Assembly: GCF_003217215.1 (NCBI RefSeq)
Contig: NZ_QJTD01000007.1
Span: 102,953-166,952, forward strand
Reading direction: 5' to 3'
Length of the DNA: 64,000 nt
Source: Winogradskyella epiphytica
Lineage (GTDB): Bacteria > Bacteroidota > Bacteroidia > Flavobacteriales > Flavobacteriaceae
Below, one piece after another: positions 52,429-62,962 of the stretch. Made by a program: the position numbers and the translations under genes. Below the pieces are notes generated by a model. That model searched no databases, had not been told where the DNA came from, and saw nothing but the letters and a program-made list of their open reading frames with translations. Position 1 is the stretch's first letter, and every line of letters begins with the position of its first letter.

Positions 52429-53466
52429 TTAATCTTCACCTACATGTTTGGCATAATGTCTCCATTTATCAATACACTGTTGCATATCTTCTGGAGTTTC
52501 AGTTTGGAATCTTAAAAACTCACCAGTAATTGGATGTTCAAACCCTAAAGTTTTAGCATGTAATGCTTGTCTTGGAAGAATCTTAAAACAGTTATCTACA
52601 AATTGCTTATACTTCGTAAAAGTTGTTCCCTTTAAGATTTTATCTCCACCGTATCGCTCGTCATTAAATAAGGTATGCCCAATATGTTTCATATGGACAC
52701 GGATTTGATGCGTGCGTCCCGTTTCGAGCTTACAACTAACCAATGTTACATATCCTAAACGCTCTAAAACCTTATAGTGAGTTACGGCAGGCTTGCCATT
52801 TTCCGCTTCATCGCCTCCGTAAACTGTATTTTGTAGTCTGTTTTTAGGATGACGACCAATATTACCTTCTATAGTTCCTTCATCTTCTTCAATATTTCCC
52901 CAAACTAAAGCGACATATTCACGTTCACTCGTTTTTTCAGCAAACTGATTTGATAAATGCGCCATCGCTTGGTCGGTTTTGGCCACAACTAACAATCCAC
53001 TTGTATCTTTATCAATTCGATGCACTAATCCTGGCCTTTCACTAGAATTATTGGGTAAATTTTCAAAATGGAAAATTAATGCATTTATCAAAGTTCCTGA
53101 ATAATTCCCATGACCTGGATGAACCACCATACCTGCTGGCTTATTTACCACAAGTAATTCTTCATCTTCATAAACGACATCGATAGGAATATCTTCCGCC
53201 ACCAATAAATTCTCATGTGGTGGATGGCTAAACCTTACTGTGATATAATCGTTAGGTTTGACTTTGTAGTTTGATTTTACAGCAACATTATTCACAAAGA
53301 CACTACCTTCTTTAGCAGCGGCTTGAATTTTGTTTCGAGTAGCATTCTCTACAAAATTCATTAAGTATTTATCTATACGAAGTGGTTGTTGTCCTTTTTC
53401 AACTTTAAAAGCATAATGTTCGTAAAGTTCGTCGTCGTATTCTGAAGTATCAGTAATATTTGGCAT
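52429..53466 (-). CDS. rluD: RluD-type 23S rRNA pseudouridine synthase
   Basis: The 345-residue enzyme has an N-terminal S4 RNA-binding domain (about 20-85, QPLRIDKYLMNFVENATRNKIQ in part) and a RluA-family catalytic domain with HRIDKDTSGLLVVAK (catalytic Asp) and LETGRTHQIRVHMKHIGH. It probably modifies helix 69 of 23S rRNA, as RluD does. It lies 9 bases after the PASTA-domain gene, an order I know as common in Flavobacteria. Confidence 0.93.
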   Translation of the reverse strand: MPNITDTSEYDDELYEHYAFKVEKGQQPLRIDKYLMNFVENATRNKIQAAAKEGSVFVNNVAVKSNYKVKPNDYITVRFSHPPHENLLVAEDIPIDVVYEDEELLVVNKPAGMVVHPGHGNYSGTLINALIFHFENLPNNSSERPGLVHRIDKDTSGLLVVAKTDQAMAHLSNQFAEKTSEREYVALVWGNIEEDEGTIEGNIGRHPKNRLQNTVYGGDEAENGKPAVTHYKVLERLGYVTLVSCKLETGRTHQIRVHMKHIGHTLFNDERYGGDKILKGTTFTKYKQFVDNCFKILPRQALHAKTLGFEHPITGEFLRFQTETPEDMQQCIDKWRHYAKHVGED

Positions 53467-53475
53467 TATTTTATT

Positions 53476-54024
53476 TTATAGTTTACCATTACCTAATACC
53501 AAGTCGATCTTAGATGTTAAGGGTAATAATGTTCCTGGTTCTAATGGTTTGCCTTTATGAGACATAGACATTACACCTTCACCAATAGCGTCTTTATAAG
53601 TAATTTCTCCAATTTGAAACTCAAGAGCTTCTAACTGTGGTTTTGCTTGCCTAAGTGTTCGTTTCAGTACATTTGGCACTTCAACTTTTCGATAACCTGA
53701 AGGGTTTAAAATTAGATAAATCTTTCTATTTTCCTTTACATGAGATCCTGCAATCGGATTTTGTTCAATGACAGAATACTTAGGGTATTTAGGATTATAA
53801 TTTGCAGAATCTTGAATCTCCATTGCTAAATCATGATCCTTTAGTTCTATAGAAACTGTTTCTAGAGATTTCCCTTTCAAATCAGGTACGACCACAAACT
53901 CTCCGTGGTTTGTAGACATCTTTAACCATTGAAGTGTTAAAAAACTCAATACTATAATAGCCACAATAGCCAATACTAATTGTTTTAAAAACACTTTACT
54001 AGTAACAAACTTAACAAAACTCAT
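53476..54024 (-). CDS. PASTA-domain membrane protein
   Basis: The 182-residue protein has an N-terminal membrane helix (about 14-32) followed by PASTA repeats (VVPDLKGKSLETVSIELKD..., VEVPNVLKRTLRQAKPQL... and a third partial). PASTA domains bind peptidoglycan or beta-lactams in other proteins, so it is likely periplasmic and wall-associated. It is divergent from ddl, a D-Ala-D-Ala ligase, which fits a cell-wall theme. A -7 box TAGTTTTG lies in its upstream region on the minus strand. Confidence 0.9.
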   Translation of the reverse strand: MSFVKFVTSKVFLKQLVLAIVAIIVLSFLTLQWLKMSTNHGEFVVVPDLKGKSLETVSIELKDHDLAMEIQDSANYNPKYPKYSVIEQNPIAGSHVKENRKIYLILNPSGYRKVEVPNVLKRTLRQAKPQLEALEFQIGEITYKDAIGEGVMSMSHKGKPLEPGTLLPLTSKIDLVLGNGKL

Positions 54025-54275
54025 AAGCTAAATAATTGATGACAAAACTAAGAAATTCTTACGTATAATAACGTCACATAAGTAAAATACGTATTTATGG
54101 CTAAATTAGATTATTGAACGGACTAAGTAAATAAAATTATTAGAGCTTGATGAATAATTTATAGTCTCTACATACCCCATATCTGTGTTAGATATATCTA
54201 TACCTGAAAAATAATTGATACTTTTACCCTCTACTATTTTAAACTTAAAGACAGCCTCTTTTGTAGGCATTAAAG

Positions 54276-55256
54276 ATGAAGAAAAATATTGCAATAATCA
54301 TGGGAGGTTACTCAAGTGAATTCGAGATTTCCCTTTTGAGTGGTAACGTGGTTTATGATACTTTAGACAAGAAAAAATACAACCTCTATCGTGTTCATAT
54401 TTTTAAAGATAAATGGGTATTTGTCAATGACCAAAATGAAGAATTCCCTATTGATAAAAATGATTTTTCAGTTTTAGTAGACGACACAAAAGTTAAATTT
54501 GACTGCGTTTTTAACGCTATTCACGGAACGCCAGGTGAAGATGGTTATATGCAAGCTTATTTTGAATTATTGGATATACCACAGACGAGTTGCGGCATGT
54601 ACCAAGCGGCTCTAACCTTTAATAAACGCGATTTATTAGCGACATTAAAACCTTATGGAATTAAAATGGCTGAAAGCTATCATCTAAACCTTGGTGATGA
54701 GATTGATGAAAATGCGATTATAAACAAAGTAGGATTGCCATGCTTTGTAAAAGCTAATAAAGCTGGTAGTAGTTTTGGGGTTTCTAAAGTTTATAAAAAA
54801 GAAGAGTTAAAAACGGCTATTGAAAAATCTTTTAAAGAAGATGATGAAATTATCATCGAACAATTTTTAGATGGTGTTGAAGTTTCAGTTGGTGTAATTT
54901 CGTACAAAGGTGAGACATTGGTTCTACCAATCACTGAGATTGTTTCCGAAAATGATTTCTTTGATTACGAAGCTAAATATCTGGGTCAGTCTCAAGAAAT
55001 TACTCCTGCTCGTATTTCTGAAGACTACGCTCAAAAAGTGAGATTTCAGGCCAAAAAAATATATGAAAGCCTTGGCATGAAAGGTTTTTCTCGAAGTGAA
55101 TTCATTTTTAAAAATGATGAACCACATTTGTTAGAAGTCAACACCGTTCCTGGTTTAACTACTGAAAGTATTTTACCGCAGCAAGCTGCTGAAGCCGGAA
55201 TTAGTTTGCAGGATTTATTTGGAAATGCGATTGAGGAAGCTTTGAAGCATTCGTAG
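54276..55256 (+). CDS. ddl: D-alanine--D-alanine ligase
   Basis: The 326-residue ATP-grasp enzyme joins two D-alanines for peptidoglycan. It has IIMGGYSSEFEISLLSG, NAIHGTPGEDGYMQAYFELLDIP, CFVKANKAGSSFGVSKV, EQFLDGVEVSVGVI and FLEVN-like HLLEVNTVPGLTTESILPQQ. ATG follows TTAAAG, a weak Bacteroidetes-type leader. coaD lies 75 bases downstream with its own promoter. Confidence 0.96.
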   Translation: MKKNIAIIMGGYSSEFEISLLSGNVVYDTLDKKKYNLYRVHIFKDKWVFVNDQNEEFPIDKNDFSVLVDDTKVKFDCVFNAIHGTPGEDGYMQAYFELLDIPQTSCGMYQAALTFNKRDLLATLKPYGIKMAESYHLNLGDEIDENAIINKVGLPCFVKANKAGSSFGVSKVYKKEELKTAIEKSFKEDDEIIIEQFLDGVEVSVGVISYKGETLVLPITEIVSENDFFDYEAKYLGQSQEITPARISEDYAQKVRFQAKKIYESLGMKGFSRSEFIFKNDEPHLLEVNTVPGLTTESILPQQAAEAGISLQDLFGNAIEEALKHS

Positions 55257-55282
55257 TAATTTATAAAGACTTTTAGAATTGT

Positions 55283-55290
55283 TATATTTG
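55283..55290 (+). promoter_or_regulatory. Candidate coaD promoter (TTTA-N19-TATATTTG)
   Basis: An exact TAnnTTTG box, with TTTA 19 bp upstream (55260-55263), one mismatch from TTTG. It lies between ddl and coaD. Confidence 0.5.
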
Positions 55291-55337
55291 AATCTAATCA
55301 CGTTTCCTTGAATTAAGGGAAAGACAAAAACTTGTCG

Positions 55338-55808
55338 ATGAAAAAAGCCATTTTTCCAGGGTCCTTTGATCCTATCACCTTAGGTCACTATGATATTATT
55401 AAGCGTAGCGTTCACCTCTTTGATGAAGTTATTGTTGCAATTGGTATCAATGCTGAAAAAAAGTATATGTTCTCATTAGAGCAGCGTAAAAAATTTATTG
55501 AAGATTCTTTTAAAGATGAACCAAAAGTAAAAGTGGTTACTTATAAAGGACTCACTGTTGATTTTTGTATGGAGAACAATGTCAGGTTTATTTTAAGAGG
55601 CTTAAGAAACCCTGCCGATTTCGAGTTTGAAAAAGCGATTGCTCATACTAATAGAGACCTAGCTCCAATAGAAACCGTATTTCTATTAACCGCTGCAAAA
55701 ACCTCTTATATCTCATCGTCAATTGTTCGTGATGTGATTAGAAATCATGGCGATTATACCAAGCTTGTTCCAAGTAGTGTTCGGGTCATTCAAAAGAACG
55801 ACATATAA
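55338..55808 (+). CDS. coaD: Phosphopantetheine adenylyltransferase
   Basis: The 156-residue enzyme catalyses the penultimate step of coenzyme A synthesis. It has the nucleotidyltransferase motif FPGSFDPITLGHYDII (T/HxGH), LRGLRNPADFEFEKAIAHTNRDL, and the C-terminal ISSSIVRDV. A TTG two codons earlier is possible, but ATG 55338 gives the normal MKKAIFPGSFDP start. Confidence 0.97.
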   Translation: MKKAIFPGSFDPITLGHYDIIKRSVHLFDEVIVAIGINAEKKYMFSLEQRKKFIEDSFKDEPKVKVVTYKGLTVDFCMENNVRFILRGLRNPADFEFEKAIAHTNRDLAPIETVFLLTAAKTSYISSSIVRDVIRNHGDYTKLVPSSVRVIQKNDI

Positions 55809-55845
55809 TTCCGTATTTATAAATTAGAATTATTAAAGCATAAAA

Positions 55846-55872
55846 AAACTCAAACCGACTAAGTTTGAGTTT
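55846..55872. terminator. Bidirectional intrinsic terminator
   Basis: AAACTCAAAC (55846-55855) pairs with GTTTGAGTTT (55863-55872), flanked by A and T runs, between the convergent coaD and lipoprotein genes. Confidence 0.9.
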
Positions 55873-55894
55873 TTTTTTATGATTTATACTAATC

Positions 55895-56635
55895 TTATAA
55901 TTCGTATATAAATTGTAAAGTCACTACCTCCTGATTATCAGTACCAGGATTGTAAGTTTGAGTTCCTCCTGTAGGATATCCAATTGCATTATAGGCATAT
56001 GAACTATTATAGTTATCCGTCATATTCGAACTACTTGAGCTAATATAACTTAACACGTTATTATTATAGACATCATGACCTATAAGTTCAAAAACCATTC
56101 TTTGATGAATATTTCTAAAAGGATTTTTTCTCGTATCGTAAGTATAACTATAATCGTTATCTCCTTCTAAATGCACTTCTGAAACGCGATTACCATAATT
56201 ATCGTAACTAAAAATATAGGTGTTCTCACCATCCTCTACCATAGTTATCGTGCCATCAGAATTATATGTAAATTCATTCACCTGAACCGTATTTGAGTCA
56301 ATTGATATAATTTCCTTCACTAATCGACCAAAACTGTCGTATTCTAATTGAGTTTGAAAACCTAATTCTCCATCTTCATATTCTTGTATAGATTTTAAAA
56401 GGTCATCTGTATAAGTAAACACTTCACTATAACCGTCAGAATCAGATAGACTAATTAGCTTATCTTCATCATAAATATAATTTGTAACCACCTCTTCATC
56501 CTGATACGTTTCTATTTTCTTTTGTAGAAAAACAGAATCTGAAGTCACATTGTCAACATAATCTTCAAGTTCGTTATCATTACAAGAATTAAACACTAAA
56601 CTAAAAAGGCAAAAGGTAAAAAGTAATTTTTTCAT
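55895..56635 (-). CDS. Lipoprotein with RHS/YD-like beta repeats
   Basis: The 246-residue lipoprotein has a signal ending LVFNSCND. The mature part contains repeating Tyr/Asp-rich strands (YIYDEDKLISL, FTYTDDLLKSI, LEYDSFGRLVKEI, FTYNSDGTITMV, FSYDNYGNRVSEV), each like a YD repeat of RHS proteins or DUF4595. Short lipoproteins of this type are common in Bacteroidetes; function is unknown. It has its own terminator, shared with coaD. Confidence 0.82.
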   Translation of the reverse strand: MKKLLFTFCLFSLVFNSCNDNELEDYVDNVTSDSVFLQKKIETYQDEEVVTNYIYDEDKLISLSDSDGYSEVFTYTDDLLKSIQEYEDGELGFQTQLEYDSFGRLVKEIISIDSNTVQVNEFTYNSDGTITMVEDGENTYIFSYDNYGNRVSEVHLEGDNDYSYTYDTRKNPFRNIHQRMVFELIGHDVYNNNVLSYISSSSSNMTDNYNSSYAYNAIGYPTGGTQTYNPGTDNQEVVTLQFIYEL

Positions 56636-56687
56636 ATAGATTGTTTAAAACGATTGAGTTCAAAAATAAGATTAATTTATTTACTCC

Positions 56688-57653
56688 TTAAAACGAAATG
56701 TGAGCATACTTATTTTGAAGTTGCTCAATTTTATTCTGAAGGTTCACTAAAAATTTTTGATGGGCTGTGGATTTTGGGTTGAAAGGTTTATGAGCTAATC
56801 CTTTTTGAATTTCATCGACAAGTTTCATCGTTTGTTGTCCGTCTTTAGATATCCAAACCTCAAAAAATCGTTCCCAAATATAATCTACTGCCAATGCATT
56901 AGGATGCAACATATCTGAGTTGTAAAATCGATAATCTCTTAACTCATCCATCATAATCTCATAGGATGGAAAATAACAAGCCATTTCATTCGAACTAGCT
57001 GAGTATTGCTTTAAAAACTTATGTATTCCAGCAATTAAATGTGCTTTACTTTGTGTGTTCTCAACAAAACCATCTTTAATATGTCTAACAGGTGACACCG
57101 TAAATAAAAAGGTTACTTTAGGATTTAGTTCCTTAACCAAACTCACTAGGGATTCAAGTGATGCTACAATTTCATCAATAGAAAGCAATTCCTTTTTAAA
57201 CTGCTTTTGTGGTAACTTGTGACAATTAGCAACAACTTGATTAGAATCTAAATGTCTATAAACCCAGCCTGTTCCTAAAGTAATGACGATATGACTCGCA
57301 TTGTGTAAATTATTGTAAGTCTCATCTAATTGGCTGTTCAGAACTTTAAGTAAATCTTCCTTAGTAGCTCGATTTAATTTAGAGTGTGCATCTAAACAAC
57401 TCCATTGCTCATTATGAAACTGTAATTCCGTTTCGCTATAATAACTCTGCTTTAGTGAACGACTCACTAAATTTTCTATGGCTAATGGATGAAAAAGTAT
57501 TCCAAAAGGGTTGATGCTTGTTGGAAATTTATAATAATTAAATTTCTCTCCAATATTCTCCGAAAAACACGATCCCAAAAGCACGAGCTTAGATTCATAA
57601 TCAATTGGATTACGCCCTGGTGACCTCAGTGGTATTTTAGTTTGAAGATTCAT
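56688..57653 (-). CDS. GSCFA-domain protein
   Basis: The 321-residue protein has the family signature near the N-terminus, LLGSCFSENIGEKF (GSCFS here), followed by NPFGILFHP, LGTGWVYR, FTVSPVRHIKDG, YFPSYEIMMDELRDYRFY and DMLHPNALAVDYIWERF. The Ser and DxxH-type residues suggest an SGNH-hydrolase-like fold, so esterase activity is possible. No signal peptide. It lies downstream of alaS with about 100 bases between. Confidence 0.92.
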   Translation of the reverse strand: MNLQTKIPLRSPGRNPIDYESKLVLLGSCFSENIGEKFNYYKFPTSINPFGILFHPLAIENLVSRSLKQSYYSETELQFHNEQWSCLDAHSKLNRATKEDLLKVLNSQLDETYNNLHNASHIVITLGTGWVYRHLDSNQVVANCHKLPQKQFKKELLSIDEIVASLESLVSLVKELNPKVTFLFTVSPVRHIKDGFVENTQSKAHLIAGIHKFLKQYSASSNEMACYFPSYEIMMDELRDYRFYNSDMLHPNALAVDYIWERFFEVWISKDGQQTMKLVDEIQKGLAHKPFNPKSTAHQKFLVNLQNKIEQLQNKYAHISF

Positions 57654-57758
57654 ATTTTAATAATAACACAGAGATACGCTGAGAAAAATAGAGTCCACAG
57701 AGATTGAAGTCCACCAACCTCTGTGTTTTTTTTACTCTATGAATTTATAAGTATAGGT

Positions 57759-60371
57759 TTATAAGTAAGTCTTCGAAGCTTCTAAAGCAGCTTCAATCCC
57801 TTGCGGATTTTTACCACCAGCAGTTGCGAAGAATGGTTGTCCTCCACCTCCACCTTGGATGTGCTTACCTAACTCTCTTACAATAGTTCCCGCATTTAAG
57901 TTTTTACTCGCCACAAGTTCTTTAGAGATATAACAAGACAGAATCGCCTTTCCATCGTTTTCAGCACCAAATAGCAAGAATAAATTATTGTACTGGCTTC
58001 CTAATTCAAAGCAAACATCTTTAATGCCTGCCGCATCTAATTCTATTTTTTTAGCTAAAAACTGAACACCGTTAATATCAGTTAACTCATTTCTAAGTTC
58101 CCCTTTTATGTTTTTAGCTTTCTCTTTTAATAAGCTTTCAATTTGTTTTTTTAACTCAGCATTTTCATCCTGAAGGTTCGCCAATGCTTTTACAGGCTCT
58201 TTTGCATTATTTAAAAGTCCTTTCATTTCTAGAAAAGCCGAATTGTTTTCTGTATAATAATCTCTAACAGATTTATTCGTAATAGCTTCAATTCGTCTTA
58301 TTCCTGCGGCCACTGCTCCTTCTGAAATAATTTTGAAATGCCAAATATCAGCAGTGTTCTTCACGTGAATACCACCACATAATTCCATAGATTTTCCAAA
58401 ACGGATTGTTCTTACTGTATCACCATATTTCTCACCAAATAGGGCTATTGCTCCTTCTTCTAACGCTTTCTCCATTGGGATATTTCGCTGTTCCTCTAAA
58501 GGTAATTTTCCTTCGATTCGTGCATTTACGAAATCTTCAATTTCTTGCAACTGTTCATTAGTTACTTTTGAAAAATGCGAAAAGTCAAAACGTAAAGATT
58601 TTGGTTTTACCAAGGATCCTTTTTGCTCCACATGATCACCTAAAATGGCGCGTAACGCCTGATGTAATAAGTGAGTTGCTGAGTGATTACTAGAAGACAA
58701 TGTTCTATGTTCATCACTTACTACTGCTTTAAAACTTTCGTTAATATGTTTTGGTAAATTCTTAGTGAAATGAATAATGACATTATTTTCTTTCTTGGTA
58801 TCTAAGATATGAATCAAATCGCCATGAACGTCTTCTAAATATCCCTTGTCTCCAACTTGCCCACCTCCTTCAGGATAAAATGGTGTTAAATTGAAAACCA
58901 ACTGATACATTTCACCATCTTTCTTAGACGTTACTTTTCTGTACCTCGTTATTTTCACTTTAGCCGTTAAAGCATCGTAGCCGATAAACTCTTCAACATC
59001 ATCTTCTCTTAAAACAGTCCAATCTTCGGTTGAAGTTTCACTAGCCGAACGCGATCTATTCTTTTGTTTTTCTAAATGCTCTTTAAACCCTTTTTCATCA
59101 AGTTTTAAGTTCTTTTCAGAAAGAATTAAAGCGGTTAAATCTATTGGGAATCCATAGGTATCATATAATTCAAAGGCCTTTTCTCCTGAAATGGTATCAC
59201 CTTTTGTTTCTTCAACAATGCGGTTTAACAACACCAAACCTTGATCTAAAGTTCTTAAAAACGAAGCTTCCTCCTCTTTAATCACATTTTCAATCAGTAC
59301 TTGCTGTGCCTTCAACTCAGGGAAAGCTTCTCCCATTTTCTTACCTAATACATCAACTAATCGATATATAAATGGTTCTTTTTTATCTAAAAAGGTAAAA
59401 CCATATCTAATGGCTCTTCTTAAGATTCTACGAATCACATAACCCGCACCTGTATTACTTGGTAATTGTCCATCAGCTATTGAAAACGCTACTGCTCTTA
59501 CGTGATCTGAAATAACTCGGATAGCAATATCCGTAACTTCATCCTTACCATATTCATTATCCGTAATGGTTTCAATTTCACGAATTATAGGCGTAAATAC
59601 ATCTGTATCGTAATTAGATTGAACACCTTGTAACACCATACATAGTCGCTCAAACCCCATACCTGTATCTATATGTTTGTTTGGTAAAGCTTCAAGCGAA
59701 CCATTGGCTTTTCGGTTGTATTGCATAAATACTAGGTTCCAAATTTCTACCACTTGAGGGTGATCCATATTGACTAAGGATTTTCCATCAACCTTTGCTT
59801 TTTCCTCGGCAGATCTGATATCCACGTGGATTTCACTACAAGGTCCACATGGTCCTTGATCTCCCATTTCCCAGAAGTTATCCTTTTTATTTCCTTTTAA
59901 AATTCGGTCTTCAGAAATGTATTGCTTCCAAATATCATAAGCTTCAGTGTCCATTTTAAGGTTGTCATTATCATCACTTCCTTCAAAAACCGTTACATAA
60001 AGAATATCCTTATCTATACCGTAAACTTCTGTTAAAAGTTCCCAAGCCCAAGCAATAGCTTCTTTTTTAAAGTAATCACCAAAACTCCAATTCCCAAGCA
60101 TTTCAAACAAGGTATGATGATAAGTATCATAGCCCACTTCTTCCAAATCATTATGCTTACCAGACACTCTAAGACATTTTTGTGAATCGGCAATTCTGTT
60201 CCTTTTTGGTTCGGCATTACCTAAAAAGTACTCCTTAAAAGGTGCCATTCCAGCATTGATAAACATTAAAGTTGGATCATCTTTTAATACCATTGGTGCA
60301 GATGGCACGATAAGATGTTGTTTTTCTTCAAAGAAACTTAAAAATTTAGCACGTATGTCTTGAGACTTCAT
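57759..60371 (-). CDS. alaS: Alanine--tRNA ligase
   Basis: The 870-residue enzyme is full length. It has the class II catalytic domain with [33 protein letters not shown] and [11 protein letters not shown], the editing domain with metal-binding HSATHLLH and CGGIHVKNT, a coiled coil (about 715-760) and a C-Ala domain ending in the glycine-rich [16 protein letters not shown]. It charges tRNA-Ala and edits Ser/Gly. It is divergent from the M23 peptidase gene. Confidence 0.98.
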   Translation of the reverse strand: MKSQDIRAKFLSFFEEKQHLIVPSAPMVLKDDPTLMFINAGMAPFKEYFLGNAEPKRNRIADSQKCLRVSGKHNDLEEVGYDTYHHTLFEMLGNWSFGDYFKKEAIAWAWELLTEVYGIDKDILYVTVFEGSDDNDNLKMDTEAYDIWKQYISEDRILKGNKKDNFWEMGDQGPCGPCSEIHVDIRSAEEKAKVDGKSLVNMDHPQVVEIWNLVFMQYNRKANGSLEALPNKHIDTGMGFERLCMVLQGVQSNYDTDVFTPIIREIETITDNEYGKDEVTDIAIRVISDHVRAVAFSIADGQLPSNTGAGYVIRRILRRAIRYGFTFLDKKEPFIYRLVDVLGKKMGEAFPELKAQQVLIENVIKEEEASFLRTLDQGLVLLNRIVEETKGDTISGEKAFELYDTYGFPIDLTALILSEKNLKLDEKGFKEHLEKQKNRSRSASETSTEDWTVLREDDVEEFIGYDALTAKVKITRYRKVTSKKDGEMYQLVFNLTPFYPEGGGQVGDKGYLEDVHGDLIHILDTKKENNVIIHFTKNLPKHINESFKAVVSDEHRTLSSSNHSATHLLHQALRAILGDHVEQKGSLVKPKSLRFDFSHFSKVTNEQLQEIEDFVNARIEGKLPLEEQRNIPMEKALEEGAIALFGEKYGDTVRTIRFGKSMELCGGIHVKNTADIWHFKIISEGAVAAGIRRIEAITNKSVRDYYTENNSAFLEMKGLLNNAKEPVKALANLQDENAELKKQIESLLKEKAKNIKGELRNELTDINGVQFLAKKIELDAAGIKDVCFELGSQYNNLFLLFGAENDGKAILSCYISKELVASKNLNAGTIVRELGKHIQGGGGGQPFFATAGGKNPQGIEAALEASKTYL

Positions 60372-60600
60372 ATATTGAAATTATTGCTTGTTGTATTATC
60401 TAGGCGCAAATGCAAAACAATTTTTATCTTTTCTCTGAGAAATTTAATTTACTTTTATGCTCAGAGAGCAGCGTCCACAAATATATCCCATTAGTTTATT
60501 AAATTTGTAATGGATTAATTTTGTAAGTTTGATTGTTCTACCATTAAATTACAGGCACTAAAGGTGACTATAATGCTGCAAAAATAGCATAAATTCAAAC

Positions 60601-61572
60601 ATGGCTAAAGTAAAATATTATTATGATTCTGAAACGCTTTCTTATCGAAGAATAAAGCGTAAAAAAACCACAACATTCAAGTATGCTACAGTGTTTTTAA
60701 CAGCTGCTGCACTATTCGGTTTTTTATCCTTTTTTGTGGCGAGTCAATATATACAATCGCCAAAGGAGCGTCAAATGGCTCGTGAATTGCAAAATATGGA
60801 ACTGCAATACGAGTTATTAAATAAGCGAATGGATGATGCCATCGCAGCTTTAGAAAACGTTGAAGAACGCGATAATGCCATTTACCGACTTTATTTTGAG
60901 GCAAATCCAATTCCAATTGAACAACGTCGTGCTGGCTTTGGTGGTATTAACCGCTATAAGAAGTATGAAGGTTTTGACAATTCAGAATTAATAGGAGAAA
61001 GCAATAAACGTTTAGATATTTTAGAAAAGGCAATTGTGGTACAATCTAAATCTTTAGATGAAATTGCTAAACTTGCTGAAGACAAAGAAAAATTCTTAGA
61101 AGCCATTCCTGCCATTCAACCTATAAGTAATGAAAATTTAACACGTATGGCATCGGGTTATGGATATAGAACCGACCCTTTTACTAAGGTGAGAAAGTTC
61201 CACTACGGTATGGACTTTACAGCACCTCGAGGAACACCTATTTATGCTTCGGGTGACGGTATTGTAAAACGCGCAGATAATAGTGCAACTGGTTATGGAA
61301 ACCATATTAGAATAGATCATGGTTACGGCTATATGTCACTCTACGCACATTTATATAAGTATAATGTGAAGGTGAATCAGCGTGTAAAACGTGGCGATTT
61401 AATTGGCTATGTAGGAAGTACAGGACGATCAGAAGCACCTCATTTACATTATGAAATATTTAAAGATGGTGAACGTATTAACCCAATCAACTTCTACTAC
61501 GGAAACTTATCTGCAGAAGAGTATGACGAATTGTTGCAAAAGGCATCATTAGAAAATCAATCCCTAGATTAA
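60601..61572 (+). CDS. M23-family peptidoglycan metallopeptidase, membrane-anchored
   Basis: The 323-residue protein has one N-terminal membrane helix (about 27-48), a coiled-coil region (about 55-160) and a LytM/M23 domain (about 175-300) with HYGMDFTAPRGTPIYA (metal His and Asp) and HLHYEIF. It faces the periplasm and cuts peptidoglycan cross-links or activates amidases. It is first of a five-gene operon; a MerR regulator starts 2 bases after its stop. Two -7 candidates (TAATTTTG, TAAGTTTG) lie at 60516-60531. Confidence 0.95.
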   Translation: MAKVKYYYDSETLSYRRIKRKKTTTFKYATVFLTAAALFGFLSFFVASQYIQSPKERQMARELQNMELQYELLNKRMDDAIAALENVEERDNAIYRLYFEANPIPIEQRRAGFGGINRYKKYEGFDNSELIGESNKRLDILEKAIVVQSKSLDEIAKLAEDKEKFLEAIPAIQPISNENLTRMASGYGYRTDPFTKVRKFHYGMDFTAPRGTPIYASGDGIVKRADNSATGYGNHIRIDHGYGYMSLYAHLYKYNVKVNQRVKRGDLIGYVGSTGRSEAPHLHYEIFKDGERINPINFYYGNLSAEEYDELLQKASLENQSLD

Positions 61573-61573
61573 A

Positions 61574-61903
61574 ATGCATATAGATTTACCAGAAAAGCGA
61601 TATTATGGTATTGGCGAAGTAGCCAAAGCCTTCAAGGTGAATGCATCTTTGATTCGCTTTTGGGAAAAAGAATTTGATGTAATAAAGCCAAAGAAAAATG
61701 CAAAAGGGAACAGAAAATTCACTCCAGAAGACATAAAAAATCTTAAATTTATTTACCATTTGGTAAAAGAAAGAGGATTCACTTTGGATGGCGCAAAGAC
61801 TCACTTAAAAGAAAATAAAAAGCAAGCTTTAGAGAAATTTGAAATCATAGATAAACTCGAAAGTATAAAAGCACAACTTGTAAAAATAAAAACACAACTT
61901 TAA
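61574..61903 (+). CDS. MerR-family transcriptional regulator
   Basis: The 109-residue protein has a MerR-type winged HTH (YYGIGEVAKAFKVNASLIRFWEKEFDVIKPKKNAKGNRKFTPEDI in part, residues about 9-60), followed by a short coiled-coil dimerisation helix. There is no metal-binding Cys in the C-terminus, so it is not a metal sensor. It is cytosolic and probably regulates its own operon or cell-envelope genes. Confidence 0.92.
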   Translation: MHIDLPEKRYYGIGEVAKAFKVNASLIRFWEKEFDVIKPKKNAKGNRKFTPEDIKNLKFIYHLVKERGFTLDGAKTHLKENKKQALEKFEIIDKLESIKAQLVKIKTQL

Positions 61904-61915
61904 AACTAAACAATC

Positions 61916-62515
61916 ATGAAAAAATGGCTTATTCCTGTAATCGTAATTGCAATTGTAGCATTCGGACTCTATTCTTGGGCTGTAGGATTCAATAACACTG
62001 CTGTAGAATATGAAGCTGACGCAAAAACAGCTTGGTCTAATGTAGAAAGCTCATACCAAAGAAGAAACGACCTCATTGGAAACTTAATTAAAACAGTACA
62101 AGGTGCTGCAGATTTTGAAAGAACAACATTAAGAGAGGTTATTGAAGCAAGAGCTAAAGCCACTTCTACAAACATTGATGCAAGTAAGCTAACAGAAGCA
62201 AATATGGCACAATTCCAACAAGCACAAACAGGCTTGAGTGGTGCTTTATCCAAACTTTTAGTTTCTGTTGAGCGTTATCCTGAATTAAAAGCCAATCAAA
62301 ACTTTCTTGAATTACAAAGCCAGTTAGAAGGAACAGAAAACCGTATTAATGTAGCGAGAGACAGATATAATGAGAACGTAAATATTTACGACAAACATAT
62401 TTCTAAATTCCCTGGAACACTATTAGCAGGGATGTTTGGATTTGAAGAAATGCCTAGATACAAAGCAGACCCAGGAAGTGAAAACGCTCCAGATGTAGAT
62501 TTTGACTTTAAATAA
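61916..62515 (+). CDS. lemA: LemA family protein
   Basis: The 199-residue protein has one N-terminal membrane helix (about 4-22) and the LemA helical domain with DAKTAWSNVESSYQRRNDLIGNLIKTVQGA, ALSKLLVSVERYPELKANQNFLELQSQLEGTENRINVARDRYNE and KFPGTLLAGMFGFEEMPRYKA in pieces. The family is linked to envelope quality control and often sits beside TPM proteins, as here. Function is not established. Confidence 0.95.
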   Translation: MKKWLIPVIVIAIVAFGLYSWAVGFNNTAVEYEADAKTAWSNVESSYQRRNDLIGNLIKTVQGAADFERTTLREVIEARAKATSTNIDASKLTEANMAQFQQAQTGLSGALSKLLVSVERYPELKANQNFLELQSQLEGTENRINVARDRYNENVNIYDKHISKFPGTLLAGMFGFEEMPRYKADPGSENAPDVDFDFK

Positions 62516-62524
62516 AATATAATT

Positions 62525-62962
62525 ATGCCAAAAATTGAAGATTTCCTCACTTCTGAAGAAGAAGCGGAAATTGTTGAAGCTATTCGAATTGCTGAATGTA
62601 ATACTTCAGGCGAAATCCGTGTGCATATTGAACAGAAATGTGACATCGATGTTTACGAACATGCCCTAGAAGTCTTTCACTATTTGAAAATGGACAATAC
62701 AGCTCAACGAAATGGTGTGCTTATTTATGTAGCTATTGACAATAGAACCTTTGTGATTTTTGGCGATCAAGGAATTAATAATATTGTAGGCTCAGACTTT
62801 TGGAACTCTACTCGTGATAAAATTTCTAATCAATTTAAAGCTGGAAATTTTAAAGAAGGTATAATTGATGGCATTACTGAAGCAGGCAAAGCATTGTCTA
62901 AGCATTTTCCTTGGCATCATGATGACATCGACGAGCTAGACAACTCAATTTCTAAAGGGTAA
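62525..62962 (+). CDS. TPM-domain protein, no signal peptide
   Basis: The 145-residue protein carries a TPM_phosphatase domain: FLTSEEEAEIVEAIRIAECNTSGEIRVHIEQ, RNGVLIYVAIDNRTFVIFGDQGI and FKAGNFKEGIIDGITEAGKAL in pieces. The domain is related to thylakoid acid phosphatase-type proteins, but activity is not shown. It lies 9 bases after lemA and its stop overlaps the ATG of the next TPM gene. Confidence 0.93.
   Translation: MPKIEDFLTSEEEAEIVEAIRIAECNTSGEIRVHIEQKCDIDVYEHALEVFHYLKMDNTAQRNGVLIYVAIDNRTFVIFGDQGINNIVGSDFWNSTRDKISNQFKAGNFKEGIIDGITEAGKALSKHFPWHHDDIDELDNSISKG

Noticed and set aside
54106..54270. A small minus-strand frame (54 codons) between the PASTA gene and ddl
   Set aside because: Low complexity (Ser/Asn-rich), no recognisable start signal, and it lies in the shared promoter region of two divergent genes.
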